The notes below the pieces were generated by a model that did not search any database, was not told the DNA's origin, and saw nothing but the letters and a program-made list of their open reading frames with translations. A DNA stretch of 64,000 nt from PALSA-1444 sp964291045 (lineage in GTDB: Bacteria > Chlamydiota > Chlamydiia > Chlamydiales > Rhabdochlamydiaceae), in assembly GCF_964291045.1 (NCBI RefSeq), contig NZ_OZ197277.1:248001-312000 (forward strand). The letters are read 5' to 3'. The position numbers and the translations under genes are program-made. This document shows positions 42,957 to 51,824 of this stretch, piece by piece; position 1 is the stretch's first letter, and the number at the start of each line of letters is the position of its first letter.

Positions 42957-45900
42957 ATGGGCATTTCCCCTAGGGTACATAGATTAGAGCCTCAGCAAAT
43001 AGCAAACTATGATCAAGATCTTAGTATGACGCAGGTGCATTTTTCACAGCAGCCCTCTATACAATCTCCCTCTCAATTACAGCAAATAGCTACGCAGTCA
43101 GTTTTGATGAAAAGAAAAGATAAAGCTATAGAGCAAGAAGAGCTTCATCAATTCAACTGGACTGCTTTAAATCCTGAAGAGGCACTTAATGATCTTTTTC
43201 TAAAAATAGGGCGTCCTTACCAAGAGAGTGATCAAGATAGCGGCGCACAGATTGTCCAGAAGCTCGGGTATTTTCCTTTATTGATAGCTCAAGCAGCTAG
43301 GTATATTCAAGAAGAAAAGATATCTTTTGAAGCGTATCACGCTCTCATGAACCACTATCAGGCAAAATGTCTTCCTGAAAATAGCCCCAAGGTCTCCCCT
43401 TTAGAAACATCTATTTTAATAACAGCGCATATTACATTAGAGGGTATGAAAAACAAGGTAGAGGGCAGATTAGCTCAATCCCTTATCAAAATAATGGCCT
43501 GTTTAGGAGAGGAGAGTATTCCTCTTCACCTCCTTGAAACATGGGCGTCTTTATTTGGTGGGGAGAATCAAGAGGGGCTCCATCATGCTTTACAGCATCT
43601 AAGTGATTGTTTTCTCATCAGCTCTCATCAAAATAATACCCTAGTTTATCACATGTCTTCACAGATTCAAGAGTGTATGAGACATCAAATCACCTTGAAT
43701 GAGAAAAAACACATTTTATCTGAACTGACGATAGTTTTAGAAAAAGAGCTCAGTTGGTTAAAAGAGATGGGGGAAGAAGATGACACCCTCTTAATAAAGT
43801 ATGAAGTGCATGCTTTAGCACTCCTTTATAAAGATAGAACAGAAGAGCTCTTTTCGCTAGAAAGAAAAGGCGCTTTTCTCCTGAATTTAAGTGACTTGTA
43901 TGAAAAACTAGATCTTTTTGATCATAGCCTAAAATATGCTCAAGATGCTCTAGAGATCAGGCGCCAAGTGGTAGGAGAAAACTCATGCTATACAGCAGAG
44001 AATTACCATCAGCTAGGATTTATTTTTTATCAGTTAGAACGAGGTGAAAAGGCGCTTGAAATGAGTGAGAAGGCGCTAAATATTTATCAAAAAATATTTG
44101 GATACGACTCTCTTTTGACAGCAGGAAGCTATCAAGCCATGGGATATGCTTTTTATTCTCTTTGCCAATTTAAAGAGGCTCTAAACATGAGTGAAAAAGC
44201 GCTAAATATTTATCAAAACATATTAGGAAATGAGAGTCATTTAATAGCAGAGAGCTATCAAATGATGGGAGATATCTTCATAAATTTGGAAAGATTTGAA
44301 GAGGCTCTTCAGATGAGTAAGAGAGCGCTTTTGATTTTTCAAAAAGTTCTAGGAGAAGACTCTATCTCTACAGCAGAAAGCTATCAAGTTTTAGGAGCCA
44401 TTTTTCAAGAGCTTGGTCAGTTAGAAGAAGCTCTTAATATGAACAAAAAGGCGTTAGAGATTAAGCAAAATTTGTTAGGGGAAAAGAGTTACTATACAGT
44501 AGAGAGTTATGAGGCTATAGGAGCTATTTTCTATGAATTAGATCAGCTAGAAGAGGCGCTTGAAATGAGTGAGAAGGCGTTAAAAATCAAACTAAATGTG
44601 TTAGGAGAAAGTTCTATCTCTACAGCAGAGAGCTATCAAAACATGGGGACTATTTTCTATGAGTTAGATCGGTTAGAACAGGCACTTGAAATGCATGAGA
44701 GAGCGCTTCATATTTATCAAAAAGAGCTAGGAGAAGAGTCTATTTTTACAGTAGAGGCTTATCAAATGATTTTAGAGGTTTTTGAAGATTTAGAGAGATA
44801 TAAAGAGGCACTTGAAATCTCAAAAAAAATTTTAAATATCAAGCAAAAAATTACTAGGGAAGATAGTCCTTTGATCGGTAAGAGCTATCAAAAAATGGGA
44901 TCAATTCTTCGAAAATTAGATAAATTTCAAGAAGCCTTGATAGAGAGCAAAAAAGCGCTTTCTATTTATCAAAAAACAGTAGGAGAAGAGAGCCATTTAA
45001 CAGCAGAGAGTTATCAAGATATAGGATTAATTTTTTACGCATTAGGAAAGTTTCCAGAGGCGCTTACATTGAGTCACAAAGCCTTAAGTATTAAGCAAAA
45101 GGTGCTAGGAGAAAATTCTCTTTCTACAGCAGACACTTATCAAGCTATAGGAGACATTGCCTTAGAGCAGAGATTATTAGAATACTCCCTTGAAATGAAT
45201 GAGAAATCCCTCAAGATTAAGCTTCAAATTCTACGAGAAGAATCCATTTCTATGTTAAAAAATTATCAAAATTTAGGATATATTTTATTTAAATTAGGTA
45301 AAGCAAAAGAGTCGCTTGCGATGAGTGAAAAAGCGCTAAGAATCCAGCAAAAAGTGTTAGGAGAAGAGAGTTATACGGCGGCAGAAATTTATCTCATCAT
45401 TGCAAAAAATCTCAAAGATTTAGGTCGATTCGAAGAGGCAATTGGAATGGGTCAAAGAGCGTTTTATATGTATCAAAAAATAGTAGAGGAAGAGAGTCAT
45501 TTAATAGCAGAGAGCGATCAAGATATAGGAGAAGAGACTATTTTTACGTTAAAGAATTATCAAAAATTAGGGTATATTTTATTGAAACTAGGTGAAGTAG
45601 AAGAGTCGCTTGCAGTGAATAAAAAAGCGCTAAGAATCCAGCAAAAAGTGTTAGGGGAAGAGGGTTGTATTGCGGCAGAAATTTATCTCATGATTGCAAA
45701 AAATCTCAAATATTTAGATCGATTAGAAGAGGCGCTTGAAATGAGTCAAAAGGCGCTTTCTATTTATCAAAAAATAAAAGGAGAAGAGAGTCTTTATACG
45801 GCAAGAAGTTACCAATCTGCTGGAAAGGTGCTCTCGTGGTTAGGAAGAGGCAAAGAGGGGTATAGCATGCTTACAAATGCATACAAGATCAAGGAGAAGG

Positions 45901-45989
45901 CGTTAGGGAAATATGCCAGGTCTACGAGAAAAACTGCCGAATGTATGAGAGATATTCGCCAGATGATGGGGCCATCTAAAAAGAGATAG
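42957..45989 (+). CDS. TPR protein with NLR-like region, copy 3 (largest)
   Basis: The start ATG 42957 is chosen because TTGGAG lies upstream and the product begins MGISPRVHRLE like copy 2; an in-frame GTG at 42932 is less likely. The 1010-residue protein has the degenerate NB-ARC tail with LNPEEALNDLFLKIG (ARC2-like L-x-x-EEA-x-x-LF), KLGYFPLLIAQAARYIQEE and SILITAHITLEG, without a P-loop. About fifteen 42-residue TPRs follow. Near residues 755-960 two TPRs have been duplicated together, and the junction (SDQDIGEETIFTLKNYQ) is a shortened unit. The family layout resembles kinesin-light-chain-type TPR receptors in NLR-like proteins. Confidence 0.82.
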   Translation: MGISPRVHRLEPQQIANYDQDLSMTQVHFSQQPSIQSPSQLQQIATQSVLMKRKDKAIEQEELHQFNWTALNPEEALNDLFLKIGRPYQESDQDSGAQIVQKLGYFPLLIAQAARYIQEEKISFEAYHALMNHYQAKCLPENSPKVSPLETSILITAHITLEGMKNKVEGRLAQSLIKIMACLGEESIPLHLLETWASLFGGENQEGLHHALQHLSDCFLISSHQNNTLVYHMSSQIQECMRHQITLNEKKHILSELTIVLEKELSWLKEMGEEDDTLLIKYEVHALALLYKDRTEELFSLERKGAFLLNLSDLYEKLDLFDHSLKYAQDALEIRRQVVGENSCYTAENYHQLGFIFYQLERGEKALEMSEKALNIYQKIFGYDSLLTAGSYQAMGYAFYSLCQFKEALNMSEKALNIYQNILGNESHLIAESYQMMGDIFINLERFEEALQMSKRALLIFQKVLGEDSISTAESYQVLGAIFQELGQLEEALNMNKKALEIKQNLLGEKSYYTVESYEAIGAIFYELDQLEEALEMSEKALKIKLNVLGESSISTAESYQNMGTIFYELDRLEQALEMHERALHIYQKELGEESIFTVEAYQMILEVFEDLERYKEALEISKKILNIKQKITREDSPLIGKSYQKMGSILRKLDKFQEALIESKKALSIYQKTVGEESHLTAESYQDIGLIFYALGKFPEALTLSHKALSIKQKVLGENSLSTADTYQAIGDIALEQRLLEYSLEMNEKSLKIKLQILREESISMLKNYQNLGYILFKLGKAKESLAMSEKALRIQQKVLGEESYTAAEIYLIIAKNLKDLGRFEEAIGMGQRAFYMYQKIVEEESHLIAESDQDIGEETIFTLKNYQKLGYILLKLGEVEESLAVNKKALRIQQKVLGEEGCIAAEIYLMIAKNLKYLDRLEEALEMSQKALSIYQKIKGEESLYTARSYQSAGKVLSWLGRGKEGYSMLTNAYKIKEKALGKYARSTRKTAECMRDIRQMMGPSKKR

Positions 45990-46446
45990 ATGAAAAAATA
46001 AAATATGAAGGGGCGCGCAAAAAGCCCCATGATCAGTAGAGTTAAGTGGATCTTTCCCTCTAGAGATAAAAAGCTAGCTACTCATAGGGGCAGGTGACCC
46101 TTTAAAAGAGAGTAAGTCATAATATAATCATTTCTTACATTGCAAGAAAAGATTAATGATTATTATTTTTTTTCTCTCTTTCAAAATCTTAAGTTTAAAA
46201 AAAATGTAAAAATATTTTTTTTCGATAGTAAATGATACTCAAGCTCAATGGCTCTCTTCAAATAGAGCCTTTTCTCTTTTATGTATGTTATAGAAAATAG
46301 TTGAAAGCATCATCCCATTTTTTGCGGGAAGAGCCTCTTTTTTCCTGATCAAAAGCCTTCTTTCCTTAAGTTTTTTTTCCAAAAACATTTTCCGATTATC
46401 ATAAAAAAATATTTTTAGGTGATTTTCCTTTTTTAAGGACTTATTT
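45990..46446. other. spacer upstream of the mraZ promoter
   Basis: No supported gene. A GGGGC/GCCCC hairpin lies at 46010-46028, just after the third TPR gene, and a better terminator at 46250-46280. A 5-prime TCCCA and a GCGGGA element near 46306-46325 may be a further distant MraZ-like site. Confidence 0.5.
46250..46280 (+). terminator. rho-independent terminator upstream of mraZ
   Basis: GGCTCT (46250-46255) and AGAGCC (46264-46269) with an 8-base loop, followed by TTTTCTCTTTT. It insulates the division operon from the TPR gene. Confidence 0.65.
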
Positions 46447-46461
46447 TCCCACAAAATCCCA
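46447..46461 (-). promoter_or_regulatory. MraZ-box pair next to the mraZ promoter
   Basis: On the minus strand two TGGGA pentamers are spaced by exactly 10 bases (plus strand TCCCA at 46447 and 46457). MraZ is known to bind TGGGN repeats of this spacing upstream of its own operon. The site ends 3 bases before the -35 hexamer. Confidence 0.65.
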
Positions 46462-46464
46462 CTT

Positions 46465-46493
46465 TTGATATCCTCTTTTAATACGCTTATAAT
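46465..46493 (+). promoter_or_regulatory. sigma-70 type promoter of the mraZ operon
   Basis: TTGATA (46465-46470), 17-base spacer, TATAAT (46488-46493). This is close to consensus and leaves a leader of about 100 bases before mraZ. Confidence 0.75.
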
Positions 46494-46576
46494 AAGACAC
46501 TTAACCAAACTTAGAACACTATTTTAACCCATTTTACATGAAGTTCTTGAAGAATTGAGCATTTAAGTGTTAAATT

Positions 46577-46592
46577 GTGGGAAAACGTGGAA
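46577..46592 (+). promoter_or_regulatory. second MraZ-like repeat at the mraZ start
   Basis: GTGGGA and GTGGAA are spaced by 10 bases immediately before the ATG at 46597. The second copy has one mismatch to TGGGN. It could let MraZ also act near its own start codon. Confidence 0.4.
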
Positions 46593-46596
46593 AAAA

Positions 46597-47097
46597 ATGT
46601 CACAATTCTTCTTCAGTGGATGTCATGATGCTAAACTTGATGGGAAAAGTAGGTTCGTCTTGCCCCAATCGTTTCGCTTTGGGCTCGTAGAAGAGGGAGA
46701 ACTTGAGTTTACCATTGCTCTTGGGCTTGGAGGGTGTCTTGCCATCTACCGCAAAAGCGATATTCAAAAAATCATTGATAAATTCCGTTCCAAACAACAC
46801 ATCGCTAAATATCAAAAATTTTTCACTCTATTTTTTTCCATGCTCTATCCCACTTCTTGTGATTCTGTAGGACGTGTTTTACTTCCTCCCATGCTCAAAA
46901 AAGCAGTTGGAATTGATACAGAAATCGTCATTGCAGGCGTCTTAGATAAGATTGAGCTGTGGCCAAAAGACCGTTATGAATCAAACCTTGGCCTTACATT
47001 TGGCTCAAAAGAGTCTCAAGAAACGTTAAGTACGCTCATTGAGGATGCTTTTGCTCTTTTAAGTGATGAAGAAGGGGAGCATGAATCAGAAGCGTAA
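46597..47097 (+). CDS. mraZ: transcriptional regulator MraZ
   Basis: I take ATG 46597 (MSQFFFSGCHDAKLD) rather than the upstream in-frame GTG 46567, because MraZ proteins begin just before the G-x-x-x-x-x-LD-x-K-x-R motif. The 166-residue protein has two AbrB-like swapped-hairpin domains: HDAKLDGKSRFVLPQSFR and CDSVGRVLLPPMLKKAVGI. MraZ forms a ring and represses the division and cell-wall cluster it heads. The matching TGGGA repeats at the promoter support autoregulation. Its end overlaps the rsmH start by 17 bases. Confidence 0.92.
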   Translation: MSQFFFSGCHDAKLDGKSRFVLPQSFRFGLVEEGELEFTIALGLGGCLAIYRKSDIQKIIDKFRSKQHIAKYQKFFTLFFSMLYPTSCDSVGRVLLPPMLKKAVGIDTEIVIAGVLDKIELWPKDRYESNLGLTFGSKESQETLSTLIEDAFALLSDEEGEHESEA

Positions 47098-48004
47098 ACA
47101 CACCTCTGTGATGTTAGAAGAGTGTTTAAAAGGGTTTGAAGGGTGCCACTTGCCAGTTTTTTTTGAAGGAACTGTAGGAGCTGGTGGACATGCGGAGGCG
47201 ATTTTGTCAGCGCATCCAGAAATTGAGCGGTATATTGCTTGTGATCAAGACCCAGAGGCTCTTGAACTTGCAAAAGAGCGGCTAACTCCTTGGAAAGATA
47301 AAGTGGAATTTGTCCGGGCAAATTTTAAAGATCTTGATGAGGTTTTAAAAGCCAGAAATGTTGAGTGGGTTAACGGATTTTTTTTTGATTTTGGAGTGTC
47401 ATCTATGCAACTCGATCAAGGTGAGAAAGGTTTTAGCTTTATGAGAGAAGGTCCATTAGATATGAGAATGGATCCGGATGGACAGCTGACTGCTAAAGAG
47501 GTCGTGAATAGCTATTCCGAAAAGAAGCTAGGGGAAATTTTTCAAACAGTTGGGGAAGAGCCTCACTGGAGAAAAGCTGCAAGAGCGATTATCAGCGCAA
47601 GAAAAAACAAACCCATCGAGACAACTCAAGAGCTTTCTTCTTTAATGACAGAGGCACTTGCGTTTAAACGAGGAGGAAAACTTCACCCTGCAACGCTTGT
47701 TTTTCAAGCGCTTCGTATCGTTGTGAATCAAGAGCTTGAAGCAATTGAAATTGGGCTTAAAAAAGCGCTAGATTTTTTGACCCCTCAAGGAAGAGTTGGA
47801 ACCATTGCTTTTCATAGCTTAGAAGACCGTATTGTGAAAAATATGTTCCGCTCTGCTTGCTTTAAGCCCAAAAGTAAGACAGGAAAAGGGTTTTTAAACC
47901 TCCTCACAAAAAAGCCGTGGATGCCTTCTTTTAAAGAAGCGAAAAAAAATCCACGATCAAGAAGTGCAAAAATGCGTTTTGCGGAGAAAATTGCTGCTTT
48001 ATGA
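47081..48004 (+). CDS. rsmH: 16S rRNA m4C1402 methyltransferase RsmH (MraW)
   Basis: A 307-residue enzyme methylating N4 of C1402 in 16S rRNA. ATG 47081 has AAGGGGAG 1-2 bases spacing beyond optimum (47072-47079) and starts MNQKRKHTSVML, as family members do; the upstream in-frame start at 47063 is weaker. Seen: FFEGTVGAGGHAEAIL (motif I), ACDQDPEAL, FFFDFGVSSMQLDQGEKGFSF, GPLDMRMD, and the C-terminal SLEDRIVK. Length is normal. It shares ATGA with ftsL at 48001. Confidence 0.96.
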   Translation: MNQKRKHTSVMLEECLKGFEGCHLPVFFEGTVGAGGHAEAILSAHPEIERYIACDQDPEALELAKERLTPWKDKVEFVRANFKDLDEVLKARNVEWVNGFFFDFGVSSMQLDQGEKGFSFMREGPLDMRMDPDGQLTAKEVVNSYSEKKLGEIFQTVGEEPHWRKAARAIISARKNKPIETTQELSSLMTEALAFKRGGKLHPATLVFQALRIVVNQELEAIEIGLKKALDFLTPQGRVGTIAFHSLEDRIVKNMFRSACFKPKSKTGKGFLNLLTKKPWMPSFKEAKKNPRSRSAKMRFAEKIAAL

Positions 48005-48375
48005 ATGCAAGAGCTGTCTCTTTTTCCCTTCTTTGTCAGTTGATTTCAGGTGCCTTGCTTATAGGTTTTACCGCGCATATCTATTTGCAAAAACAAAATG
48101 CCTGCACAGCGATTAAAATGAAGCTACCTCATCTTGTGAAAGAGATCCAAAAGATTCATGAGAAAAACGAAGAGCTGCATTATCAAGTGAGATGCTTTGA
48201 AAATCCCGAACATCTCATCTACCTTGCGCAAGCACCTCACTACTCGCATCTCAAATTTCCCTTTACGCACCATATTACAAAAATGCAAGAGGGGCTAGCT
48301 GTTGAGCTTTCTACGTATGAAGAAAAAGATGTTATTTCTTTTTCAAGACCCTCCATTGTCATCGGAGCTAAATAG
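48001..48375 (+). CDS. ftsL: FtsL-like cell division protein
   Basis: A 124-residue bitopic membrane protein: a short N-terminus, one membrane segment (about residues 8-27), then a coiled-coil-like helix (LVKEIQKIHEKNEELHYQV). The position between rsmH and ftsI, the size and the topology identify it as FtsL, which recruits FtsI and FtsW with FtsB. FtsL sequences are poorly conserved, so the call rests on synteny and topology. It overlaps rsmH by 4 bases, and ftsI follows after 9 bases. Confidence 0.75.
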   Translation: MNARAVSFSLLCQLISGALLIGFTAHIYLQKQNACTAIKMKLPHLVKEIQKIHEKNEELHYQVRCFENPEHLIYLAQAPHYSHLKFPFTHHITKMQEGLAVELSTYEEKDVISFSRPSIVIGAK

Positions 48376-48384
48376 TTTTTCCTC

Positions 48385-50370
48385 ATGACATGTTTAAGAG
48401 GAAAAACCGGCTCTTCAAACAAAAAGCCTGGCTTGAAAGATTTGAAGAGGCTCATCATTATTGCTCTTTTTTTATTCTTTCTCTTCACGCTCCTCATTTT
48501 GCAGTTTTACCGCATTCAAATCATTGAAGGGGACAAGTGGAAAAAAGCAGCGGGAAGGCAACATTTTTGCTCTGTCATAGAGCCGCATAAAAGGGGCCTT
48601 TTTTATGCTAATACCACACTTCGAGAGGGGCATCCAGAAACAGATCAACCGCTTGTGATTGATGTTGCAAGGTTTCACTTATATGCCGATCCTTTAAGTA
48701 TTCCTAAAGCGCATAAAAAAGTGATTGCGGATAACATCCACCGTATTTTAGGGGATGTGTCACCAGGTATTGCCAAACTGCAAGAGCAGCTTTTTAAACA
48801 AAGTCGCAGTCGAAAACTTGTCCTTTGGATGAAGCAAGAGGCTCAGAAAGAGTTTTTAAGTTGGTGGCAACCGTATGCTAAGCTCCATAAAATTCCTGTG
48901 CACGCGCTTTTTTTTATCCAAGACTACAAAAGATCCTACCCGTTTGGAAAACTGCTAGGGCAGGTGTTACACACCATTCGATCAGAAAGAGAGCCAGCTT
49001 CTTACACCTGCATTCCAACAGGAGGCTTAGAATTTTCCTTAAATCACTACTTAAAAGGAGAAGACGGCAAGCGGGTTTTTTTACGGTCTCCTAAACAACA
49101 TTTAGACTTAGGGGAAGTTGTTAAAGAGCCAGAGCATGGATCGCATGTTTACTTAACCATTGATCACCATTTGCAAGCGATTGCAGAAGAGGAGATTAAA
49201 AAAGCTGTGATCACAGCTGAGGCTAAAAGTGGCTGGGCTGTGATGATGGATCCTTATACAGGAGAGGTATTAGCTCTTGCTCAATATCCATTTTTTGAGC
49301 CAGAAAAATATAAAGACTACTTTATAGATCCCGTAAAACGGGAATCTGCTCTCATTAAATCCATCACAGTCCCTTTTGAGCCAGGCTCTACGATGAAGCC
49401 TATTACACTTGCGATTGCTCTTCAAGCTAATGCAAGAAGAAAATTAGAGGGTAAGCCGCCTCTTTTTCTTCCTAAAGCCAAAGTGGAATCAACTCCCACC
49501 CTCTTTCCAGGAAGACGTAAACCTCTTCAAGACTTAAGCCGCCACCGGTATTTGAACTTTGATATGGCGCTTCAAAAGTCTTCTAATGTGTACATGGCAA
49601 AAGCGATTCAAAAAGTGGTTGAGACGTATGGAGATGCATGGTACCGGCAAATGCTAGAAGATGTGTTTGGCCTCGGGCTAAAGACAGGGATTGAGCTTCC
49701 AGCTGAGAGTCCAGGACTTGTGCCAAGACCTGGAAAACTCCACCCCAATGGAAGAGCTGAGTGGTCCAAATCTACGCCTTATTCTCTTGCTATGGGACAC
49801 AATATCTTAACAAATACCCTGCAGATGGTAAGAAGCTATGCCATTTTTGCCAATGGGGGGCATTTAGTCACACCCACTCTCATTAAGAAAATTACAGATC
49901 ATACAGGAAAAGTTGTAGTAGAGCGTCCTCAAACACCTCTCATCCGTATTTTAGATGAAGATATTGTAAGACAAGTGATTAACGGGATGCGGTATGCGAC
50001 AAAGCTTGGCGGTACCGCTAAACGCGCTGATATCCCAGGTTATACAGAAGCTGGAAAAACAGCCACTTCAGAAAAAGTGGTAGCAGGTGTGTATTCTAAA
50101 AAAGATCACATCTCAACTTTTATTGGATTTGCACCTATCGAGCAACCAAAATTTGTGCTTTCGATTGTGATTGATGAGCCAGCTTATCAATACATTCCAG
50201 GAGTGGGCAAGAATCAATATGGAGGGGTGTGCGCAGCTCCTTGTTTTAGAGAAATTGGGTTAAGAGCGCTGCAATATCTCGGCACGCCTCCTGATGATCC
50301 CCATAACGATGCGTGGATGAAAGAGGTGAACGATCTCAAAAAACTGTATCATGAGTGGAACCCCGCATGA
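48385..50370 (+). CDS. ftsI: penicillin-binding protein (FtsI/PBP3), KTA variant
   Basis: A 661-residue class B transpeptidase for septal peptidoglycan. One N-terminal membrane segment (about residues 27-45) precedes a pedestal domain and the transpeptidase domain. The active-site serine is Ser335 in PGSTMK (S-x-x-K with Lys338), and the second motif is S-S-N at 399-401. The third motif, normally K-T-G, reads Lys558-Thr-Ala. The Gly-to-Ala change should narrow the oxyanion pocket and could alter beta-lactam affinity. Its stop overlaps the murE start (ATGA). Chlamydiae use such enzymes for a transient septal ring. Confidence 0.95.
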   Translation: MTCLRGKTGSSNKKPGLKDLKRLIIIALFLFFLFTLLILQFYRIQIIEGDKWKKAAGRQHFCSVIEPHKRGLFYANTTLREGHPETDQPLVIDVARFHLYADPLSIPKAHKKVIADNIHRILGDVSPGIAKLQEQLFKQSRSRKLVLWMKQEAQKEFLSWWQPYAKLHKIPVHALFFIQDYKRSYPFGKLLGQVLHTIRSEREPASYTCIPTGGLEFSLNHYLKGEDGKRVFLRSPKQHLDLGEVVKEPEHGSHVYLTIDHHLQAIAEEEIKKAVITAEAKSGWAVMMDPYTGEVLALAQYPFFEPEKYKDYFIDPVKRESALIKSITVPFEPGSTMKPITLAIALQANARRKLEGKPPLFLPKAKVESTPTLFPGRRKPLQDLSRHRYLNFDMALQKSSNVYMAKAIQKVVETYGDAWYRQMLEDVFGLGLKTGIELPAESPGLVPRPGKLHPNGRAEWSKSTPYSLAMGHNILTNTLQMVRSYAIFANGGHLVTPTLIKKITDHTGKVVVERPQTPLIRILDEDIVRQVINGMRYATKLGGTAKRADIPGYTEAGKTATSEKVVAGVYSKKDHISTFIGFAPIEQPKFVLSIVIDEPAYQYIPGVGKNQYGGVCAAPCFREIGLRALQYLGTPPDDPHNDAWMKEVNDLKKLYHEWNPA

Positions 50371-51818
50371 AACTCAAAATCCTTATTAAAGATATCCCTT
50401 CCCTTCAAATTCGGGGGAATAAAGACGCCATGATCAAGGGAATTTCTGCAAACTCTAAGAATGTGGGGCCAGGATTTTTATTTCTTGTGAAACAAGGCAA
50501 GAGCTTTGATGGGTCTAATTTTATCAAAGAGGCGCTTCAAGGGGGAGCCTCTGTCATTTTATCTCAAAACTATCACCCTTTTTTAGAAGGCATCACGCAG
50601 CTCATCCATCCCCATCCAGCTCTTTTAGAGAGAATCCTAACCGAGAGATTTTATGATACCCCGGCCAAAAAACTGAAAATCATGGGGGTGACAGGCACTA
50701 ACGGAAAAACGACTGTCACGTATCTCATCAGGTATCTCTTAGAAAAAGCCAAAAAAGGGTGCGGGCTCATTGGAACCATTGAGTGGTCAGCAGGGTCTAA
50801 GGTGTATACGCCCACCCATACAACCCCTGATATCATGATGCTCAATCGCCTGTTTTCAGACATGGTTTTAGCACGTCAGACTTATGTGGCAATCGAAGTG
50901 ACTTCGCATGCTTTATCTCAAAACCGCATTGAGGGAGTAGATATGCATACAGCGATTTTTACGAACCTCTCTCAAGATCATTTAGATTACCATAAAACCC
51001 TAGATGACTATGCAAGAGCTAAAGCGTCTCTTTTTGAGAGGTTAAGCTCTTCTTCTTTTGCCATCATTAATCAAGATGATTCTTACTCTTCTCTTATGAT
51101 CAAGGGGTGTAGGGCTCACATCTATTCTTATGGAATTGATCAAGCAGCAACTCTAAAAGCTTCTCATCTGATCATGAGCGCTAAAGGGATGGAATTTAGA
51201 GTCACCTGGAAGGGGGAGCAAGAGACCTTTAAGACACAGCTCATTGGAAAATTTAACGTCTATAATATCTTAGCAGCCCTCACAGCGTGTTTAATAGAGG
51301 GGTTAACTCTTCAGGATATGAAGCTCGCTTTAGCAGAATTTAAAGGGATTCCTGGAAGGCTAGAGCGTGTTCCTAATGTTAAAAAACTTCCGATCTTTGT
51401 GGACTACGCTCATACCCCTGATGCTTTAGAAAATGTTTTAAAAACGCTTCAGGAGTTAAAAGACAAGGGGCGTATCATCACTGTCTATGGATGCGGAGGG
51501 GATAGGGATGCTTCTAAGCGGCCTCTCATGGGGAAAATTGCAGAAGAGGGGTCAGATATTGCTATTTTAACAACCGATAACCCCCGCAAAGAAGATGCAA
51601 GAGAGATTGCAAGTCAAGTGCTTAAAGGGTGCACGTTTCCAGAGAAAATGATTGTAGAGCTTGATAGAAAGGCAGCCATTTATGAGGCCGTGCGTCTTGC
51701 AAAACCGCAAGATATTATCTTGATTGCTGGGAAGGGACATGAAAAAACCCAGGTCTTTGCCTACCGAACGGTGAGTTTTGATGACTGCCTCATTGCACAG
51801 GAGGCTTGTCGCAGTTAA
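50367..51818 (+). CDS. murE: UDP-MurNAc-tripeptide ligase MurE, meso-DAP type
   Basis: A 483-residue cytosolic Mur ligase adding the third amino acid to UDP-MurNAc-L-Ala-D-Glu. Start ATG 50367 overlaps the ftsI stop; an in-frame GTG 12 bases upstream is less likely. The P-loop is GVTGTNGKTTVTYL, the central domain has THTTPD and ALSQNRIEGVD, and the C-terminal motif DNPRKEDAREI contains DNPR, the mark of meso-diaminopimelate specificity. Length is normal. The stop is 6 bases before the amiA start. Confidence 0.96.
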   Translation: MKLKILIKDIPSLQIRGNKDAMIKGISANSKNVGPGFLFLVKQGKSFDGSNFIKEALQGGASVILSQNYHPFLEGITQLIHPHPALLERILTERFYDTPAKKLKIMGVTGTNGKTTVTYLIRYLLEKAKKGCGLIGTIEWSAGSKVYTPTHTTPDIMMLNRLFSDMVLARQTYVAIEVTSHALSQNRIEGVDMHTAIFTNLSQDHLDYHKTLDDYARAKASLFERLSSSSFAIINQDDSYSSLMIKGCRAHIYSYGIDQAATLKASHLIMSAKGMEFRVTWKGEQETFKTQLIGKFNVYNILAALTACLIEGLTLQDMKLALAEFKGIPGRLERVPNVKKLPIFVDYAHTPDALENVLKTLQELKDKGRIITVYGCGGDRDASKRPLMGKIAEEGSDIAILTTDNPRKEDAREIASQVLKGCTFPEKMIVELDRKAAIYEAVRLAKPQDIILIAGKGHEKTQVFAYRTVSFDDCLIAQEACRS

Positions 51819-51824
51819 AACAAT

